Positions 7,386 through 16,610 of a stretch of 18,469 nucleotides of DNA are shown piece by piece (positions within the stretch are counted from its first letter, which is position 1; each line of letters begins with the position of its first letter). The translations under genes were made by a program, and so were the position numbers. This DNA comes from an uncultured Demequina sp. (GTDB taxonomy: Bacteria; Actinomycetota; Actinomycetes; Actinomycetales; Demequinaceae), in assembly GCA_937925595.1 (NCBI GenBank), contig CALALQ010000078.1, forward strand, positions 1 to 18,469, given 5' to 3'. The notes below the pieces were generated by a model. The model had not been told where the DNA came from and searched no databases. It saw nothing but the letters and a program-made list of their open reading frames with translations.

Positions 7386-7769
7386 GTGAGCAAGTGGATG
7401 GTGACAGCGATGGCCGTGGCGGTGTCGGCAGGAATGATCGGCGGCTGCGACGAGCCTGCTGAGCAGCCCACCCGCATGTCGCCCTCTGATCTGCCGACGC
7501 TGCATCAGCCGACCGCTCCTCCCACGAGCCCCACTGATGGCACGCCGAAGGGCATGGTGGCGGGAAGGGTGACCGCAGCGTCGGGCGGCTGCCTTGAGGT
7601 GACGACGGACGACGCTGTGGTCTGGTCGCTCACCGGAGAGCCGGGGCAGGCGGCGGTGGGGGACACGGTGGTCGTCAAGGTGACCACCCTCGAACAGGGT
7701 GAGGAGCCATGCGGGCCGGGCCTCGAGGGCCGGATCGTCTCGCTCGAGGTCGTGGGCGGCGAGGAATAG
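7386..7769 (+). CDS. Small putative lipoprotein of unknown function
   Basis: A 127-residue protein with a lipoprotein signal: MSKWMV, a hydrophobic stretch and lipobox IGGC with Cys21 as the predicted lipidated residue. A Pro/Thr-rich spacer (about 25-58) is followed by a compact domain of about 70 residues containing GGCLEV, VVWSL, VGDTVVVKV and EPCGPG, which reads like a small beta-barrel with two cysteines that could pair. I do not recognise a specific family. The GTG at 7386 is preferred over GTG 7374 because GAGGAG (7376-7381) sits just upstream, while 7374 has no ribosome binding site. It is exported and membrane-anchored by prediction. It follows the M6 protease terminator and precedes the rpmE promoter region, so it could be expressed with the protease by readthrough or on its own. 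Partnership with the protease is only suggested by adjacency. Confidence 0.75.
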   Translation: MSKWMVTAMAVAVSAGMIGGCDEPAEQPTRMSPSDLPTLHQPTAPPTSPTDGTPKGMVAGRVTAASGGCLEVTTDDAVVWSLTGEPGQAAVGDTVVVKVTTLEQGEEPCGPGLEGRIVSLEVVGGEE

Positions 7770-7790
7770 CCGATTGTTGCACCAGATGCG

Positions 7791-7822
7791 GGTTCGCCAA
7801 GTCAGAGCGAACCTGGCACAAT
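7791..7822 (+). promoter_or_regulatory. Probable rpmE promoter region with inverted repeat
   Basis: CACAAT at 7817-7822 is a fair -10 box, with only a poor -35 (TTCGCC at 7793-7798). Immediately upstream is a perfect 7-bp inverted repeat, GGTTCGC (7791-7797) and GCGAACC (7807-7813), with a nine-base spacer. It may be an operator within the promoter, or a weak terminator for the lipoprotein gene. The predicted transcript start is near 7829. Confidence 0.4.
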
Positions 7823-7828
7823 AGATCG

Positions 7829-7907
7829 CTGGCCCGCGAGGGCAGCAGTCACCGGTTCACCGCTGCAAGATCTGCATGCGGACCCGGAGGCAACCTAAAG
7901 GGAGATC
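7829..7907 (+). promoter_or_regulatory. Structured 5' leader of rpmE (candidate L31 ribosomal-protein leader)
   Basis: The leader contains a hairpin in which CCGC-TGCA (7860-7867) pairs with TGCA-T-GCGG (7873-7881), with a five-base loop and a one-base bulge. The alternative stem GCAGC (7842-7846) with GCTGC (7862-7866) uses part of the same sequence, so the two are mutually exclusive. The AAAGGGAG ribosome binding site (7897-7904) follows. L31 leader RNAs that bind L31 for feedback control are known in Actinobacteria, and the position and structure fit one, but I could not compare it with a covariance model. Confidence 0.5.
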
Positions 7908-8117
7908 ATGAAGAAGGACATTCACCCCGAGTACGTGGCCACCACTGTCACGTGCACCTGTGGCAACACGTTCGAGACCAAGTCCACCGTCACCTCCGGC
8001 GCCATCAGCGTCGAGGTCTGCTCCGCCTGCCACCCGTTCTACACGGGCAAGCAGAAGATCATGGACACCGGTGGCCGCGTCGCGCGCTTCGAGAAGCGCT
8101 ACGGCAACAAGAAGTAA
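7908..8117 (+). CDS. rpmE: 50S ribosomal protein L31 (zinc-binding type)
   Basis: A full-length 69-residue L31 that sits at the central protuberance of the large ribosomal subunit and contributes to the bridge with the small subunit. It starts with MKKDIHPEY and has the four-cysteine zinc site of the C+ type: Cys16, Cys18, Cys38 and Cys41 (CTC and CSAC). The HPFYTGKQK segment (42-50) is characteristic. The ATG follows a strong AAAGGGAG ribosome binding site. Because it binds zinc, a cysteine-free paralogue often replaces it under zinc limitation in related organisms; none is in this window. It leads the downstream translation operon, with prfA starting 12 bases after its stop. Confidence 0.98.
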   Translation: MKKDIHPEYVATTVTCTCGNTFETKSTVTSGAISVEVCSACHPFYTGKQKIMDTGGRVARFEKRYGNKK

Positions 8118-8129
8118 CGCAGCTTCCAC

Positions 8130-9212
8130 GTGGCAGAGGCCTTCGCGGCCGTCCAGCCACTGCTGGACGAGTACGCAGACATTGAGCGGCAGTTAAGCGA
8201 CCCCAGCATCCACGCCGACGCTGGGCGCGCTCGCACGCTCGGGCGCAGGTTCGCTGAGCTTGGCCGTGTTGTCGCCGCCCACCGTGCGTGGGCGGCGGCC
8301 ACGGAAGACCTCGCCGCGGCCAAGGAGATGGCCGATGCTGACCCCGAGTTCGCGGCAGAAGTGCCCGCTCTCGAGAAGGCGGCGGAAGAAGCCACGGAGA
8401 ACCTGCGTCGCATCCTCATCCCTCGCGACCCCGACGACGCTCGCGACGCGATCCTCGAGATCAAGTCCGGCGAGGGCGGCGAGGAGTCCGCGCTGTTCGC
8501 GGCGGACCTGTTGAAGATGTACCTCAAGTACGCGGAGTCCCGCGGCTGGAAGACCGAGATCCTCGAGGCCAACCACACCGACATGGGCGGCTACAAGGAC
8601 GTCTCCGTGGCGGTCAAGGCTCCCGGGACGGTCCAGCCCGAGGATGGCGTGTGGGCGAACCTCAAGTACGAGGGCGGCGTCCACCGCGTGCAGCGCGTTC
8701 CCGCCACCGAGTCGCAGGGCCGCATCCACACCTCCGCCGCCGGCGTGCTCGTCTTTCCTGAGGCGGAAGAGGTGGGCGAGATCGAGATCGATCCCAATGA
8801 CGTGCGCGTCGACGTGTTCCGCTCCTCCGGCCCCGGCGGCCAGTCCGTGAACACGACAGACTCCGCCGTTCGCCTCACCCACATCCCCACGGGAATCGTG
8901 GTGAGCTGCCAGAACGAGAAGAGCCAGCTGCAGAACAAGGAATCGGCCTTCCGCATCCTGCGCGCGCGACTGCTCGCCGCGCAGAAGGAGGCAGCGGAGG
9001 CCGAGGCGAGCGACCTGCGCAAGTCGCAGGTGCGCACCGTGGACCGCTCCGAGCGCATTCGCACCTACAACTTCCCCGAGAACCGCATCGCGGATCATCG
9101 CACGGGCTACAAGGCGTACAACCTGGACCAGGTGCTCGCGGGCGACCTTGGGCCTGTCATCCAGTCCGCCATCGACGCGGACGAGGCGGCTCGCCTCGCG
9201 GGGGACGAGTAA
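8130..9212 (+). CDS. prfA: Peptide chain release factor 1
   Basis: A full-length 360-residue class I release factor that reads UAA and UAG stop codons and triggers peptide release. The anticodon-like PxT motif is present as PAT (191-193) in [13 protein letters not shown], which marks RF1; RF2 would have SPF. The peptidyl-tRNA hydrolysis motif GGQ is at 236-238 in [10 protein letters not shown]. The N-terminal coiled domain is about 1-100. The GTG start has no clear Shine-Dalgarno and lies 12 bases after the rpmE stop, so translation is probably coupled to L31. The methyltransferase that modifies the GGQ glutamine is encoded directly downstream. Confidence 0.97.
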   Translation: MAEAFAAVQPLLDEYADIERQLSDPSIHADAGRARTLGRRFAELGRVVAAHRAWAAATEDLAAAKEMADADPEFAAEVPALEKAAEEATENLRRILIPRDPDDARDAILEIKSGEGGEESALFAADLLKMYLKYAESRGWKTEILEANHTDMGGYKDVSVAVKAPGTVQPEDGVWANLKYEGGVHRVQRVPATESQGRIHTSAAGVLVFPEAEEVGEIEIDPNDVRVDVFRSSGPGGQSVNTTDSAVRLTHIPTGIVVSCQNEKSQLQNKESAFRILRARLLAAQKEAAEAEASDLRKSQVRTVDRSERIRTYNFPENRIADHRTGYKAYNLDQVLAGDLGPVIQSAIDADEAARLAGDE

Positions 9213-9237
9213 CCCCGTGACGCTTGAGGGTGCCTCG

Positions 9238-10119
9238 GTGCGTGCCGTGGTCTACTCGACCACGCAGCGACTGGCCGACGCTGGGGTCGCCTCTCCCGAT
9301 GTCGACGCGATCGCTCTCATCGCCCACACGCTTGGCTGGGAGCCGAGCATGGTGCGCCTTGCCGCCGCGAGGGACGACGATTGGCCCGCCGACGCCGACC
9401 TTGACCTGCTCGAGGCGAGAGTGACGCGCAGGGAGCAGCGGGAGCCGCTCCAGCACATCACGGGCAGTGCGCATTTCCGCGGTCTCGAGCTCGAGGTGGG
9501 CCCTGGCGTCTTCATCCCTCGTCCCGAAACCGAGACCGTCGCCCAGGCGGCGATTGACGCGGCCCGTGAGGCAGCGTCGGAGGGAAAGCCGGTGCGCGTC
9601 ACTGACCTGTGCGCGGGATCCGGGGCGATCGGCCTCGCGATCGCGAACGAGGTGCCGAACGCCCTGGTGAGCCTCGTGGAGGCGAGCGAGGACGCATGGG
9701 TGTACCTGCGTCGGAATGTGCGAGCGCAGCCGCCGCACGTGCGCGAGCGCGTGCGCACGGTGCTCGCCGACGCGCGCAACTGCCTGCGCCACTTCGACGC
9801 GTGCGCTGACGTCGTCGTGACCAATCCGCCCTACATCCCCAGCGACGCGGTTCCCGTCGATGCTGAGGTGGCGCTGTATGACCCGCCGCAGGCGCTGTAC
9901 GGCCTTGGCGACGACGGTCTCAAGGTGCCGAAGGAGATCATCGACGAGGCGGTTCGCCTGCTGAGGATCGGCGGCACACTCGTCGTCGAACACGGCGATC
10001 TCCAGGGCGCAGCGCTGCGCACCTTCGCCGAGTCCTCCGTCTATTGGGAGGACGTCGAGACACGCCAAGACCTCACGGGCAGGGACCGGATGCTTGTGGC
10101 GCGCCGCATTGGCGCCTGA
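9238..10119 (+). CDS. prmC: Release factor glutamine N5-methyltransferase PrmC
   Basis: A 293-residue SAM-dependent methyltransferase that methylates the GGQ glutamine of RF1 and RF2. It has the helical substrate-recognition N-terminus (about 1-80), the SAM-binding motif DLCAGSGAIG (about 122-131) and the catalytic NPPY motif (196-199) that holds the target glutamine amide. PRPETE (about 94-99) is also typical of the family. GTG 9238 is chosen because GAGGG (9226-9230) lies seven bases upstream and the protein then begins just before the first helix. GTG 9217, in frame and four bases after the prfA stop, is a possible alternative adding seven residues. The gene is 25 bases from prfA, which encodes its substrate. 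Confidence 0.95.
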   Translation: MRAVVYSTTQRLADAGVASPDVDAIALIAHTLGWEPSMVRLAAARDDDWPADADLDLLEARVTRREQREPLQHITGSAHFRGLELEVGPGVFIPRPETETVAQAAIDAAREAASEGKPVRVTDLCAGSGAIGLAIANEVPNALVSLVEASEDAWVYLRRNVRAQPPHVRERVRTVLADARNCLRHFDACADVVVTNPPYIPSDAVPVDAEVALYDPPQALYGLGDDGLKVPKEIIDEAVRLLRIGGTLVVEHGDLQGAALRTFAESSVYWEDVETRQDLTGRDRMLVARRIGA

Positions 10120-10157
10120 AGTGTGTCAGAGGGCTCAGGTCTGGGACACTGGACGAC

Positions 10158-10805
10158 GTGATCCTGCCCTGCTTTGACCCAGCGACCTGGGGCCCGTCCA
10201 TCGACGCCGCCGTCGAGGCGGTCTCGCGGGGCGAGGTCATCGTGCTGCCAACGGACACCGTGTACGGCATTGGCGCCGACGCTTTCTCACCTGAGTCCGT
10301 CGCCGCAGTTCTCGCGGCGAAGGGTCGCGGCCGGCAGATGCCGCCGCCTGTGCTGATTCCCGATGTGAGGACGGTCGACGGGCTCGCTCGCGACGTGAGC
10401 GCCCCCGCGCGCCAGCTCATGGAGACGTACTGGCCAGGTCCGCTCACCGTCATCGTGTGGGCGCAGCCGAGCCTTGCGTGGGACCTCGGAGAGACGCACG
10501 GCACCGTGGCGCTGCGCGTGCCCAACCACGCCGCCGCACTCGCGCTGCTCACCCGCACGGGACCGCTCGCCGTGACGAGCGCAAACCGCACGGGAGCGCC
10601 CGCCGCGCTTGAGGCCGACCACGCCCGACAGCAGCTCGGTGGCGCGGTCTCGATCTACCTCGACGGCGGACCATCTCCGCTGGGACTCGCCTCGACGATC
10701 GTCGACGCGACAGGGGACAGGCTCCGCATCGTCCGCGACGGCGGCATCACTCGAGAAGAGATCGTCGCAGTGGCCGGTGAAGAAGCAGTGGAGCCCGCTG
10801 CGTGA
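10158..10805 (+). CDS. L-threonylcarbamoyladenylate synthase (Sua5/YciO/YrdC/YwlC family)
   Basis: A 215-residue single-domain YrdC-like protein that makes threonylcarbamoyl-AMP from threonine, bicarbonate and ATP, the first step of the t6A modification of ANN-decoding tRNAs. PTDTVYG (31-37), the Lys/Arg-rich KGRGRQMPPP (55-64) and the SANRTG motif (141-146) form the ATP and threonine site. It lacks the C-terminal Sua5 domain and so resembles TsaC. GTG 10158 is the most likely start: it is the nearest start codon before the first conserved helix, though only a weak ribosome binding site is visible. Its TGA overlaps the next gene's GTG by four bases (10802-10805), indicating translational coupling. 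It corresponds to Rv1301 in the M. tuberculosis arrangement. Confidence 0.93.
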   Translation: MILPCFDPATWGPSIDAAVEAVSRGEVIVLPTDTVYGIGADAFSPESVAAVLAAKGRGRQMPPPVLIPDVRTVDGLARDVSAPARQLMETYWPGPLTVIVWAQPSLAWDLGETHGTVALRVPNHAAALALLTRTGPLAVTSANRTGAPAALEADHARQQLGGAVSIYLDGGPSPLGLASTIVDATGDRLRIVRDGGITREEIVAVAGEEAVEPAA

Positions 10806-11962
10806 AGGTCTACCTCATCCTGATGGCGATCGCCGCGCTCCTGACCTACGTAGCGACCCCCGCGATCCGCCAACTCGCGTTCCGCACCGGTGCGATCACC
10901 GCGGTGCGCGACAGGGATGTGCACAAGACCCCCACCCCACGACTCGGTGGAGTGGCGATCTTCCTCGGCATAGCGTCGGGCATTGTCGTTGCCAGCGCGA
11001 TCCCGTTCCTCGATCCCATCTTCGCCGCGAACCGCTCGGCGTGGGCTGTGCTCGCGGGCGCCTCGATTGTGTGTGCGCTCGGCGTGGCCGACGACATCTG
11101 GGACCTCGACTGGATGGCGAAGCTTGGCGGGCAGATCCTCGCCGCGCTCGTGATGGCGTGGGGCGGCGTGCAGCTCGTGACCGTGCCCATCGCGGGCGTG
11201 ACGATCGGGTCGTCGTATGTGTCGCTCGTGGTGACGGTCGTGGTGGTGGTCATCGCGATCAACGCGGTGAACTTCGTGGACGGGCTCGATGGCTTGGCGG
11301 CGGGGATGATCGCGATCGGCGGCCTCGCGTTCTTCACCTATACCTATGTGCTCGCTCGGTCTGCGTCGCCGGGCGACTACTCCTCGCTCGCGACCCTCAT
11401 CCTCGCCGTCCTCGTGGGCGGATGCATCGGCTTCCTGCCCCACAACGGGCACCCAGCCAAGATCTTCATGGGCGACTCGGGCTCGATGGTGCTGGGACTG
11501 ACCATCGCCGCCGCCGCGATCATCGTCACCGGGCAGATCGACCCCGACCTCGTGTCGCAGCGAGAGCGCGTGCCTGCCTTCATCCCCATCCTGTTGCCGA
11601 TCGTGGTGGTCGCCATCCCGCTCATCGACATGACTGCGGCCGTCATCCGCCGCACGCTGCGCGGCCAGTCTCCCTTCGCGCCGGACTCGCATCACCTGCA
11701 CCACGTGCTGCTGCGCAACGGCCACACGCATCGGTGGGCTGTTGGGGTGCTGTACCTGTGGACCTTCGTGCTGAGCTTCGGCACGGTGTCCGTCGTGTTC
11801 GCGCCAGGATGGGTCGCGGCGCTGCTCATCATCGCCGGAATCGGGATCGGCTGCCTCGTGACGTTCTCTGAGCGGGTGCGCGAAGCCGTGACGAGCGTAT
11901 GGGGACGCGTGCTCGCGATGGTGCGCGCAGCGTCGGCCGGACCAGTGAAGGAGGAGGCGTGA
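10802..11962 (+). CDS. wecA: MraY/WecA-family undecaprenyl-phosphate N-acetylhexosamine-1-phosphate transferase
   Basis: A 386-residue polytopic membrane enzyme with about ten or eleven hydrophobic segments. It transfers a sugar-1-phosphate, in WecA homologues GlcNAc-1-P, from a UDP-sugar to a polyprenyl phosphate carrier, starting synthesis of envelope glycans such as linkage units or teichoic-acid-like polymers. The family's catalytic motifs are intact: DVHKTPTPRLGG (39-50), VADDIWD (95-101), NFVDGLDG (157-164), FMGDSGS (222-228) and HHLHH (297-301). It is more like WecA/Rfe/TagO than MraY, because it lies outside a mur cluster and matches the Rv1302 (rfe) position. GTG 10802 overlaps the previous stop, and its own stop overlaps the next GTG (11959-11962). 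The exact sugar is inferred. Confidence 0.92.
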   Translation: MKVYLILMAIAALLTYVATPAIRQLAFRTGAITAVRDRDVHKTPTPRLGGVAIFLGIASGIVVASAIPFLDPIFAANRSAWAVLAGASIVCALGVADDIWDLDWMAKLGGQILAALVMAWGGVQLVTVPIAGVTIGSSYVSLVVTVVVVVIAINAVNFVDGLDGLAAGMIAIGGLAFFTYTYVLARSASPGDYSSLATLILAVLVGGCIGFLPHNGHPAKIFMGDSGSMVLGLTIAAAAIIVTGQIDPDLVSQRERVPAFIPILLPIVVVAIPLIDMTAAVIRRTLRGQSPFAPDSHHLHHVLLRNGHTHRWAVGVLYLWTFVLSFGTVSVVFAPGWVAALLIIAGIGIGCLVTFSERVREAVTSVWGRVLAMVRAASAGPVKEEA

Positions 11963-12402
11963 GCCCACAGGAGAAGGTGTTCAAGCGCGGACTGAAGCTG
12001 TCGGCGATCGCGGTGCTGATTGTCGCCGTCGCGGGAACGGCGATCGCGTACTTCGCCGGTGGCACGGAGGCGATGTGGTCCGCGCTCGCGGGAGCGGGGC
12101 TCGCCGCGATCTTCGGGCTCGGCACTCAGCTCGCCGCGGCCCTCACCGTGCGCAAGGAGCCTTTGGTGTTTGTCGGCGCCGTAGCGGCGTCCTCGATGGG
12201 CAAGATCCTGCTCGTGATCGTGGCCGCCGTCGTTGCTCAGAACGTCGAGTCGCTTGTGCGGCCGGCCTTTGGCGCGACTCTCCTTGCAGGTTCCATCGCC
12301 GCGATTATCATCGACATCGTCGTGTTCCAGACGGGGCGCATACCTTACGTCAACCCGGCACCCAAAGAGGGCGTCGAAGGTCCCGACGATGGGGTACGCT
12401 AG
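11959..12402 (+). CDS. AtpI-like small integral membrane protein
   Basis: A 147-residue protein with four predicted membrane helices (about 15-32, 40-62, 69-92 and 103-123) and a charged C-terminal tail. In position and layout it matches the Rv1303-type, ATP synthase subunit I-like proteins found before atpB in actinobacteria. AtpI proteins assist c-ring assembly or ion supply; direct evidence for this diverged type is sparse, so the role is inferred. The GTG start overlaps the wecA stop by four bases and has the strong GAAGGAGGAGGC ribosome binding site (11948-11958). The gene ends 63 bases before the proposed atpB start and is in the same reading frame as atpB. Confidence 0.85.
   Translation: MSPQEKVFKRGLKLSAIAVLIVAVAGTAIAYFAGGTEAMWSALAGAGLAAIFGLGTQLAAALTVRKEPLVFVGAVAASSMGKILLVIVAAVVAQNVESLVRPAFGATLLAGSIAAIIIDIVVFQTGRIPYVNPAPKEGVEGPDDGVR
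12395..12400 (+). promoter_or_regulatory. Possible -10 element for the atp operon
   Basis: TACGCT, preceded by GGGG, fits the TANNNT -10 pattern common in actinobacteria and overlaps the stop codon of the AtpI-like gene. A transcript starting near 12407 would have a leader of about 60 bases before atpB. No good -35 is visible. An internal promoter here is plausible but weakly supported. Confidence 0.3.
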
Positions 12403-12465
12403 TCCCCGATCCAGACCAATCCTTGGCCTGCCTTCCTGCGCGGCCTGATTACCGGAGAGTGTGCT

Positions 12466-13278
12466 CTGAACGTCGCGCTGACTCGCCTCATCGCCTCGGA
12501 AAGCGGTGACGGCTTCCACGCGCCCTCGATCGCTGATTTCTACCCCGAAGCGCTGTTTGGCGAGGGTACCTTCTACGAGTTCAACCGCGTGATGCTGGTT
12601 CGCCTCATCGCCGCCGTGCTGATCTCGGGAATCATGATCTTCGTCGCGCGCCGCGCCACCGTGGTGCCCACGCGCGGCCAGTCGGTGGTCGAGGTCATCA
12701 TCGACTACCTCCGTCAGAACGTCGTCTACGGCGTCCTCGGTGAGAAGGAGGGCAAGAAGTACGAGAAGCTGCTGCTGACGTTCTTCTTCGGCATCCTCGC
12801 GTTCAACATCACGGGCGTCATCCCCGGCCTCAACATCGCCTCCACGGGACTCATCGGCATCTCGCTCGCGCTCGCCGCGACCACGTGGATCGTGTACATC
12901 ACAAATGGTGTGAAGGCCCACGGCGCTGGCGGCTACATCAAGCACTCGCTGTTCCCGCCGGGCGTGCCTGGACCGCTCAAGCCGCTCATCGCGCTCATCG
13001 ACTTCCTGCAGGTGCTCATCATTCGCCCCGCGACCCTCGCGCTGCGACTCACGATCAACATGATCGTCGGCCACCTGCTGCTGGTGCTGACCTACTCGGC
13101 AACGCAGTACTTCTGGGTTCAGGCTCCGTCCAACTTCAACCTGCTGTACGGACTGTTCACGTTCCTCGGAATTCTCTTCATCACGTGCCTCGAGATGTTC
13201 GTGGCACTGCTTCAAGCGTTCATTTTCTCCATCCTCTCCGCTGTGTACATCAACATGGCAATCAGCGAGGACCACTAA
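12466..13278 (+). CDS. atpB: ATP synthase Fo subunit a, probable CTG start
   Basis: Subunit a of the F1Fo ATP synthase, which forms the proton half-channels against the c-ring. The essential arginine is Arg194 in ATLALRLTINM, within a typical C-terminal helix pair, and GVKAHGAGGY and SALFPPGVP-like segments (here KHSLFPPGVPGP) are as in Micrococcales. The first ATG/GTG/TTG in frame is GTG 12589, but the conserved N-terminal segment FHAPSIADFYPEALFGEG and FYEFNR lies upstream of it, so 12589 would truncate the protein. Between the preceding in-frame stop (12400-12402) and 12589 there is no ATG, GTG or TTG. CTG 12466 follows GGAGAG (12454-12459) by six bases and gives 270 residues. I therefore propose a CTG start; the gene identity is certain, the start is not. 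Confidence 0.9.
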   Translation: MNVALTRLIASESGDGFHAPSIADFYPEALFGEGTFYEFNRVMLVRLIAAVLISGIMIFVARRATVVPTRGQSVVEVIIDYLRQNVVYGVLGEKEGKKYEKLLLTFFFGILAFNITGVIPGLNIASTGLIGISLALAATTWIVYITNGVKAHGAGGYIKHSLFPPGVPGPLKPLIALIDFLQVLIIRPATLALRLTINMIVGHLLLVLTYSATQYFWVQAPSNFNLLYGLFTFLGILFITCLEMFVALLQAFIFSILSAVYINMAISEDH

Positions 13279-14109
<831 letters not shown>

Positions 14110-14111
14110 GC

Positions 14112-14924
14112 ATGCGCGGAGCGAGTCAGGCATCGCGGGCTGCGGTGCTCGAGGCATTTGAGCCGGTGGCGGAGGCCGCTGGCAAGGACGCCTTCACGAT
14201 TGCGGAGCAGCTGTTTTCCGTCGTCGACGTGCTCGACTCCTCCGGCTCGCTTCGCCGTGCCCTGACCGATCCTGCCCGGCCGGGCCACGACAAGGCTGAA
14301 CTTGTCGACGCCCTCTTCGGCGGACTCGACTCTCGCGTGGTGGACGTTCTCAAGGAGTTCGCGCACGCGCGCTGGTCCGAGGACGCAGACCTTGCGGAGT
14401 CTGTGGAGCACGCAGGCGTGCGGGCGCTGTTCGCCTTCGCGCAGGTGACCGGCAAGCTCGACACGGTCGAGGAGGAGCTGTTCCGCGTCGAGCGACTGCT
14501 GTCCTCGAACCGCGAGCTGCTCACCGCCGTGTCGAACCGCTCGGCCACCAAGGAGGCGCGTCTGGGAGTGTTCCGCGACGTGTTCGGCGGCAAGCTCTCC
14601 CCGGTGACCACAGCGATGCTGGAGCGCACCGTCGCGGTGCCGCGCGGGCGTCGGCTGGTCCCCACGATCAACGAGCTGCTGGAGGCGGCCGCGAAGCGCC
14701 GCGGCCGTGACATCGCAAACGTCACCGCTGCCGTGGAGCTCAGCGCCGCGCAGCGCAAGCGCCTCGCCACGATTCTTTCCTCGGCATACGGCCGTGAGAT
14801 TCAGATCAACGCCACCGTGGACCCCAAGGTCCTTGGCGGCATCCGAGTTCAGGTTGGGGCAGAGGTCGTGGACGGCACCGTCCTCGCCCGCCTCGACAAC
14901 GCACGACGACGACTGGTCGGCTGA
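14112..14924 (+). CDS. atpH: ATP synthase F1 subunit delta
   Basis: A 270-residue delta subunit (OSCP family) that caps the alpha/beta hexamer and joins it to the b dimer. It is longer than the roughly 180 residues of the E. coli protein, as is usual for stand-alone actinobacterial delta. The N-terminal helical bundle with its extension covers about 1-145, and the C-terminal part contains the conserved signature region with [13 protein letters not shown] (237-249) and LDNARRRL near the end. The ATG starts two bases after the atpF stop with GGAGG (14100-14104) seven bases upstream, inside the end of atpF. A 47-base gap with AGGAG (14958-14962) separates it from atpA. Confidence 0.96.
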   Translation: MRGASQASRAAVLEAFEPVAEAAGKDAFTIAEQLFSVVDVLDSSGSLRRALTDPARPGHDKAELVDALFGGLDSRVVDVLKEFAHARWSEDADLAESVEHAGVRALFAFAQVTGKLDTVEEELFRVERLLSSNRELLTAVSNRSATKEARLGVFRDVFGGKLSPVTTAMLERTVAVPRGRRLVPTINELLEAAAKRRGRDIANVTAAVELSAAQRKRLATILSSAYGREIQINATVDPKVLGGIRVQVGAEVVDGTVLARLDNARRRLVG

Positions 14925-14971
14925 GCCGACGCACAACCCCGCGACAGCGGATTCGACAGGAGACCAAGAGC

Positions 14972-16606
14972 ATGGCCAACGTGACGATCAGCCCCGATGA
15001 GATCAGGGCCGCACTGGACAGTTATGTGAAGTCGTACGAGCCCACCGGCGCCGTGCGCGACGAGGTGGGCCGCGTGACCCTCACGGCCGACGGCATCGCG
15101 CAGGTCGAGGGACTTCCCGGCTGCATGGCGAACGAGCTGCTGCGCTTCGAGGACGGCACGCTTGGCCTCGCGCTGAACCTCGACGTGCGCGAGGTGGGTG
15201 TCGTTGTGCTCGGTGAGTTCACCGGCATCGAGGAGGGCCAGGAGGTCCGCCGTACGGGCGAGGTGCTCTCCGTCGCGGTTGGCGACGGCTACCTCGGTCG
15301 CGTCGTGGACCCGCTCGGCAACCCGATCGACGGCCTTGGCGACATCGAGACCGAGGGCCGCCGCGCCCTCGAGCTTCAGGCTCCTGGCGTTATGCAGCGC
15401 AAGTCGGTGCACGAGCCGCTCCAGACCGGCCTCAAGGCCATCGACGCCATGATCCCGATCGGTCGCGGTCAGCGCCAGCTCATCATCGGCGACCGCCAGA
15501 CCGGCAAGACCGCCATCGCGATCGACACGATCATCAACCAGAAGGCGAACTGGGAGACCGGCGACCCCACCAAGCAGGTGCATTGCATCTACGTCGCAAT
15601 CGGTCAGAAGGGCTCGACCATCGCGTCCGTGCGTGGCGCCCTCGAGGAGGCCGGAGCTCTCGAGTACACGACGATCGTCGCCGCCCCCGCGTCCGACCCC
15701 GCTGGCTTCAAGTACCTCGCGCCCTACACCGGCTCCGCGATCGGCCAGCACTGGATGTACGACGGCAAGCACGTCCTGATCATCTTCGATGACCTGTCGA
15801 AGCAGGCAGAGGCCTACCGCGCCGTGTCGCTCCTCCTGCGTCGTCCGCCGGGCCGCGAGGCGTACCCCGGTGACGTCTTCTACTTGCACAGCCGTCTGCT
15901 CGAGCGCTGCGCCAAGCTCTCGGATGAGATGGGTGCTGGTTCGATGACTGGTCTGCCTGTCATCGAGACCAAGGCGAACGACGTCTCGGCGTACATCCCC
16001 ACGAACGTCATCTCCATCACCGACGGCCAGATCTTCCTCCAGTCTGACCTCTTCAACGCCAACCAGCGTCCTGCTATCGACGTCGGCATCTCGGTGTCCC
16101 GCGTTGGTGGTTCGGCGCAGGTGAAGGCCATGAAGCAGGTCTCTGGAACGCTCAAGATCGACCTCGCGCAGTACCGCTCTCTCGAGGCGTTCGCGATGTT
16201 CGCGTCCGACCTCGATGCCGCGTCGCGACAGCAGCTGACGCGTGGTGCTCGCCTCATGGAGCTCCTCAAGCAGCCGCAGTACTCGCCGTACCCGGTCGAG
16301 GAGCAGGTCGTCTCGATCTGGGCCGGCACCAAGGGCAAGCTCGACAAGATCGCCGTTGGCGATGTGCTCCGCTTCGAGCGCGAGCTGCTCGACCACCTGC
16401 GTCGCAACACCAAGGTGCTCGATACGATCGCGAAGACCGGTCAGCTGAGCTCCGAGGTTGAGGAAGAGCTCAACAAGCACGTCGACGACTACGTCTCGAC
16501 GTTCCTCGCTTCCGAGGGCGCAGAGCTTGGCACCACCTCCACCATCGAGGGCGGCGGCGACGCCGAGGTGGAGCAGGAGCAGATCGTCACCAAGAAGAAG
16601 AAGTAG
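14972..16606 (+). CDS. atpA: ATP synthase F1 subunit alpha
   Basis: A full-length 544-residue alpha subunit, the non-catalytic nucleotide-binding partner of beta. The N-terminal beta-barrel spans about 25-95, followed by the nucleotide-binding domain with P-loop GDRQTGKT (173-180), the Walker B strand in [12 protein letters not shown] (about 266-277) and the signature segment [20 protein letters not shown]. The C-terminal helical domain ends in a charged [11 protein letters not shown] tail. The ATG has an AGGAG ribosome binding site nine bases upstream. atpG begins four bases after its stop. Confidence 0.98.
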   Translation: MANVTISPDEIRAALDSYVKSYEPTGAVRDEVGRVTLTADGIAQVEGLPGCMANELLRFEDGTLGLALNLDVREVGVVVLGEFTGIEEGQEVRRTGEVLSVAVGDGYLGRVVDPLGNPIDGLGDIETEGRRALELQAPGVMQRKSVHEPLQTGLKAIDAMIPIGRGQRQLIIGDRQTGKTAIAIDTIINQKANWETGDPTKQVHCIYVAIGQKGSTIASVRGALEEAGALEYTTIVAAPASDPAGFKYLAPYTGSAIGQHWMYDGKHVLIIFDDLSKQAEAYRAVSLLLRRPPGREAYPGDVFYLHSRLLERCAKLSDEMGAGSMTGLPVIETKANDVSAYIPTNVISITDGQIFLQSDLFNANQRPAIDVGISVSRVGGSAQVKAMKQVSGTLKIDLAQYRSLEAFAMFASDLDAASRQQLTRGARLMELLKQPQYSPYPVEEQVVSIWAGTKGKLDKIAVGDVLRFERELLDHLRRNTKVLDTIAKTGQLSSEVEEELNKHVDDYVSTFLASEGAELGTTSTIEGGGDAEVEQEQIVTKKKK

Positions 16607-16610
16607 GCGA

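Noticed and set aside
6429..7505. 358-codon minus-strand frame opposite the protease end
   Set aside because: It crosses the protease terminator and lipoprotein start and has Val/Arg/His-rich shadow composition.
7791..7813. GGTTCGC/GCGAACC resembling a tRNA T-arm
   Set aside because: No acceptor, D or anticodon arms can be found around it, so it is not a tRNA; it is kept only as a promoter-region inverted repeat.
14849..16480. 543-codon open frame opposite atpA
   Set aside because: Antisense shadow of a highly conserved gene, with no recognisable domain.
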